DNA of 64,000 bases. Origin: Roseicyclus sp. (lineage in GTDB: Bacteria > Pseudomonadota > Alphaproteobacteria > Rhodobacterales > Rhodobacteraceae). Each line of letters starts with the position of its first letter. The stretch's first letter is position 1. The notes below the pieces were generated by a model. It ran no database searches, had not been told where the DNA came from, and was given only the letters and a program-made list of their open reading frames with translations. Shown here one piece after another: positions 62,426-64,000 of the stretch. The translations under genes were made by a program, and so were the position numbers. The stretch lies in contig NZ_JAGYJN010000006.1 of assembly GCF_018402035.1 (NCBI RefSeq), positions 62,001-126,000 of the forward strand. Reading direction: 5' to 3'.

Positions 62426-64000
62426 TCAGAATTGATCTAGCAAGCGGCGCAGGTAATCGCGTTCGACCTCGGGCCGGTCCTGTTCGGCCGAGCGGCGGCG
62501 CAGTTCATCAAGCAGTTCGCGTGAGCGGCGGAACGCTTCTTGGCGATCTGCCATCGCCTCGTCGCTGCCGAAGCTGCCGGAATTGCCAGCTTGGCGGCCC
62601 AGCGGGTCTTGCAATTGGCGGTTGGGGGCCATGTTGCCCTCGGCTTGGCCTTGGCCGGGGTCTTGCCCTGCCTGCGCTTCGGCCAAGGCGCGGCCCAGTT
62701 CGGTCATGCCTTCGCGCAGTGCCTCGAGTGCTTCGGATTGGCTGTCGAGTGCGCCCGCGATATCGTCGTTCTCGAGCCGCCCCTCGGCCTCTTCCATCGC
62801 GCGGCCCGCCCGGTCGAGTTGGCGCAGCGCCTCATCGCCCGCATCGGTCCCTGCGCCGGGCAGGCGGCCTTGCTGGTCCTCGAGCAGGCGGCGCAGCGCT
62901 TCTTGGCGTTCGGCCAAGCTCATGCCTTCGCCGTTCTCGCCGCCTTCACCCTCACCTTGGGGTTGGGCGTTTTCACCTTGACCCTGGCCCTGCTGCTGTC
63001 CGGGTTGTTGACCTTGCTGCTGGCCCTGTTGCTGGCCTTGCTGCTGGCCTTGTTGCGGGCGGTCGGGGTTCAGCCGATCTTGCAATTCGCGGAATGCATC
63101 ATCAGCGAGGTCTTGCTGATCGCGCAGCGTGTCTTGCAGACCTTCCATCGCTTGCTGGCCGGGGCTGCGAGGGCCATCGCCACCTTCGCCGCCTTGGGTC
63201 ACTTGCATATTCTCAAGCATCTGTTGCAGCGCATCGAGCATCGCTTGCGCCTCGGCCATGCGGCCTTGCTGCATCAGCTCTTCGATCTGGCGCATCATTT
63301 CCTCGAGGTCGGCCATCGACATTTCCATGCGCTCGCCATCTTGATCGGGGCGATCCTCGCCGGGTTCGGCATTCTCGGCGAGTTGCTGCATGTAGTCATC
63401 CATCGCCTCGCGCAGCTCTTGCATCAGTTGGGCAATCTCGGCGTCGCTGGCACCTTGGCGCATCGCCTCGGACAGGCGTTCTTGGGCTTGGCGCAGCCGT
63501 TCCAGCGCGTCATCCAAATCGCCGATCTCAAGGGTCATCGCGGCATTCCACAAGATCTCGGCCACTTGATCGCGGGTCTCGGGTGAAAGCGTATCGACCG
63601 CGCTTTCCAACCGCCGGATCGCGCTGCGGATTTGCAGATAGACACCTTCGTCAAGACCTGCCTCGGGGCTCCATGTCATCGCGCGCAAGAGTTGCGCAGC
63701 GCGGGTGGCATTCTCGCGCGACCACAGAATATCGCGGCGCATCTCGATCAGCGCATTGGCCAAGGGATCGAAGAACCGCCGCCCCGGAAGGCGGGGGATG
63801 TCATAGCTGACAGTGCCGATCTGGCCCGCCGCATCCGTCACGGTCAGCACCAGCGAGACGGGGAGATTGGCGAAAGGATGCTGTGACAGGTCTTCGACCA
63901 AGACCTCGGCAAAATCGGTGCGCTCGCCGCGAAACGGCATGGGCAGATCAAGCACCAACGCCTCGCGCAGCTCGGGGGCGGTGGCGAGGCCAAAGCGGCG
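62426..64000 (-). CDS. TIGR02302/DUF4175-type protein, C-terminal part (runs off the window)
   Basis: The frame is open at the right edge, so the N-terminal part is outside; 524 codons are visible. Long helical region rich in Glu/Gln/Met/Arg (MEMSMADLEEMMRQIEELMQQ), a low-complexity stretch of Gln-Gly repeats (GQQQGQQQGQQ, about 63000-63055) and repeated EALR/QEALRRLLEDQQG segments. It fits the low-complexity alphaproteobacterial family TIGR02302, which has N-terminal membrane helices not seen here. Function unknown. Confidence 0.8.
   Translation of the reverse strand, partial: RRFGLATAPELREALVLDLPMPFRGERTDFAEVLVEDLSQHPFANLPVSLVLTVTDAAGQIGTVSYDIPRLPGRRFFDPLANALIEMRRDILWSRENATRAAQLLRAMTWSPEAGLDEGVYLQIRSAIRRLESAVDTLSPETRDQVAEILWNAAMTLEIGDLDDALERLRQAQERLSEAMRQGASDAEIAQLMQELREAMDDYMQQLAENAEPGEDRPDQDGERMEMSMADLEEMMRQIEELMQQGRMAEAQAMLDALQQMLENMQVTQGGEGGDGPRSPGQQAMEGLQDTLRDQQDLADDAFRELQDRLNPDRPQQGQQQGQQQGQQQGQQPGQQQGQGQGENAQPQGEGEGGENGEGMSLAERQEALRRLLEDQQGRLPGAGTDAGDEALRQLDRAGRAMEEAEGRLENDDIAGALDSQSEALEALREGMTELGRALAEAQAGQDPGQGQAEGNMAPNRQLQDPLGRQAGNSGSFGSDEAMADRQEAFRRSRELLDELRRRSAEQDRPEVERDYLRRLLDQF

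Noticed and set aside
62990-63060. CRISPR-like or minisatellite look of short repeats
   Set aside because: They are codon repeats (Gln/Gly) in a low-complexity protein region, without spacers of constant size.
62404-63810. Plus-strand frame of 468 codons at the right end
   Set aside because: Antisense to the TIGR02302-type gene; its Ala/Leu/Arg-rich product reflects the repeated Gln-Gly codons on the other strand.

Overview
The window is a stretch of alphaproteobacterial chromosome, most likely from a member of the Rhodobacterales (Rhodobacter/Roseobacter relatives). The DNA is GC-rich, estimated by eye. Clues to the group are: the ChvI-ChvG-HprK-RapZ-EIIA-HPr operon facing a divergent pckA; two ethylmalonyl-CoA pathway genes (mcd-type acyl-CoA dehydrogenase and malyl-CoA lyase); the ffs/dnaX/ybaB/recR block; DUF1491 beside era; and tandem peptide deformylases beside fmt. 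I saw no tRNA, rRNA, CRISPR array, phage, insertion sequence or defence system. This is mainly ordinary chromosome with a cell-surface carbohydrate locus at the left end.

Layout. 0.1-7.6 kb: one tightly overlapping operon for dTDP-L-rhamnose (rfbC, rfbB, rfbD, rfbA), a family-17 glycosyltransferase placed inside it, a large two-domain glycosyltransferase and a sulfotransferase; together they suggest a rhamnose-containing, possibly sulfated surface glycan. 7.6-10.5 kb: copper export, copA-cueR behind a recognisable CueR promoter. 10.5-19.3 kb: EamA transporter, SRPBCC protein, a second sulfotransferase, nudC, a cpdB-like nucleotidase, an NMT1-type ABC importer and the SRP RNA gene. 19.4-26.9 kb: dnaX-ybaB-recR, etfBA, 3-hydroxybutyryl-CoA dehydrogenase, an acyltransferase. 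27-34 kb: the PTS-like regulatory operon and divergent pckA, then a TauE-type transporter. 34.4-54 kb: mcd, thpR, and housekeeping genes (recO, era, argC, rnc, lepB, rnhA, ispH, folK, rpoZ, rel, pdxJ, acpS, fmt, two def paralogues). 54-64 kb: patB-type lyase, mcl1, accA, rlmJ, plsC, ftsX, ftsE, a zinc-ribbon membrane protein and the C-terminal part of a TIGR02302-type protein that runs off the window.

How the genes connect. ETF subunits, the hydroxybutyryl-CoA dehydrogenase, Mcd, Mcl1, PckA and AccA all serve acyl-CoA/C2 metabolism and gluconeogenesis; mcd and mcl1, 21 kb apart, share a similar short upstream motif. The HPr/HprK/EIIA set has no sugar permease next to it, which fits a regulatory phosphorelay beside the ChvG/ChvI two-component system.

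Most notable observations. (1) Between about 53.8 and 61.6 kb, six genes (def, a CIA30-like gene, plsC, ftsX, ftsE, a zinc-ribbon gene) carry eight apparent one- or two-base frame changes, many at homopolymers, whereas I saw none in the first 53 kb; consensus error is the simplest explanation. (2) The neighbouring second deformylase has lost the metal-binding Cys and the catalytic Glu. (3) A small c-type cytochrome has CxxRH in place of CxxCH. (4) There are two near-identical 22-bp palindromes between ispH and the next gene, and a 51-bp-period repeat read into the end of the CIA30-like gene.
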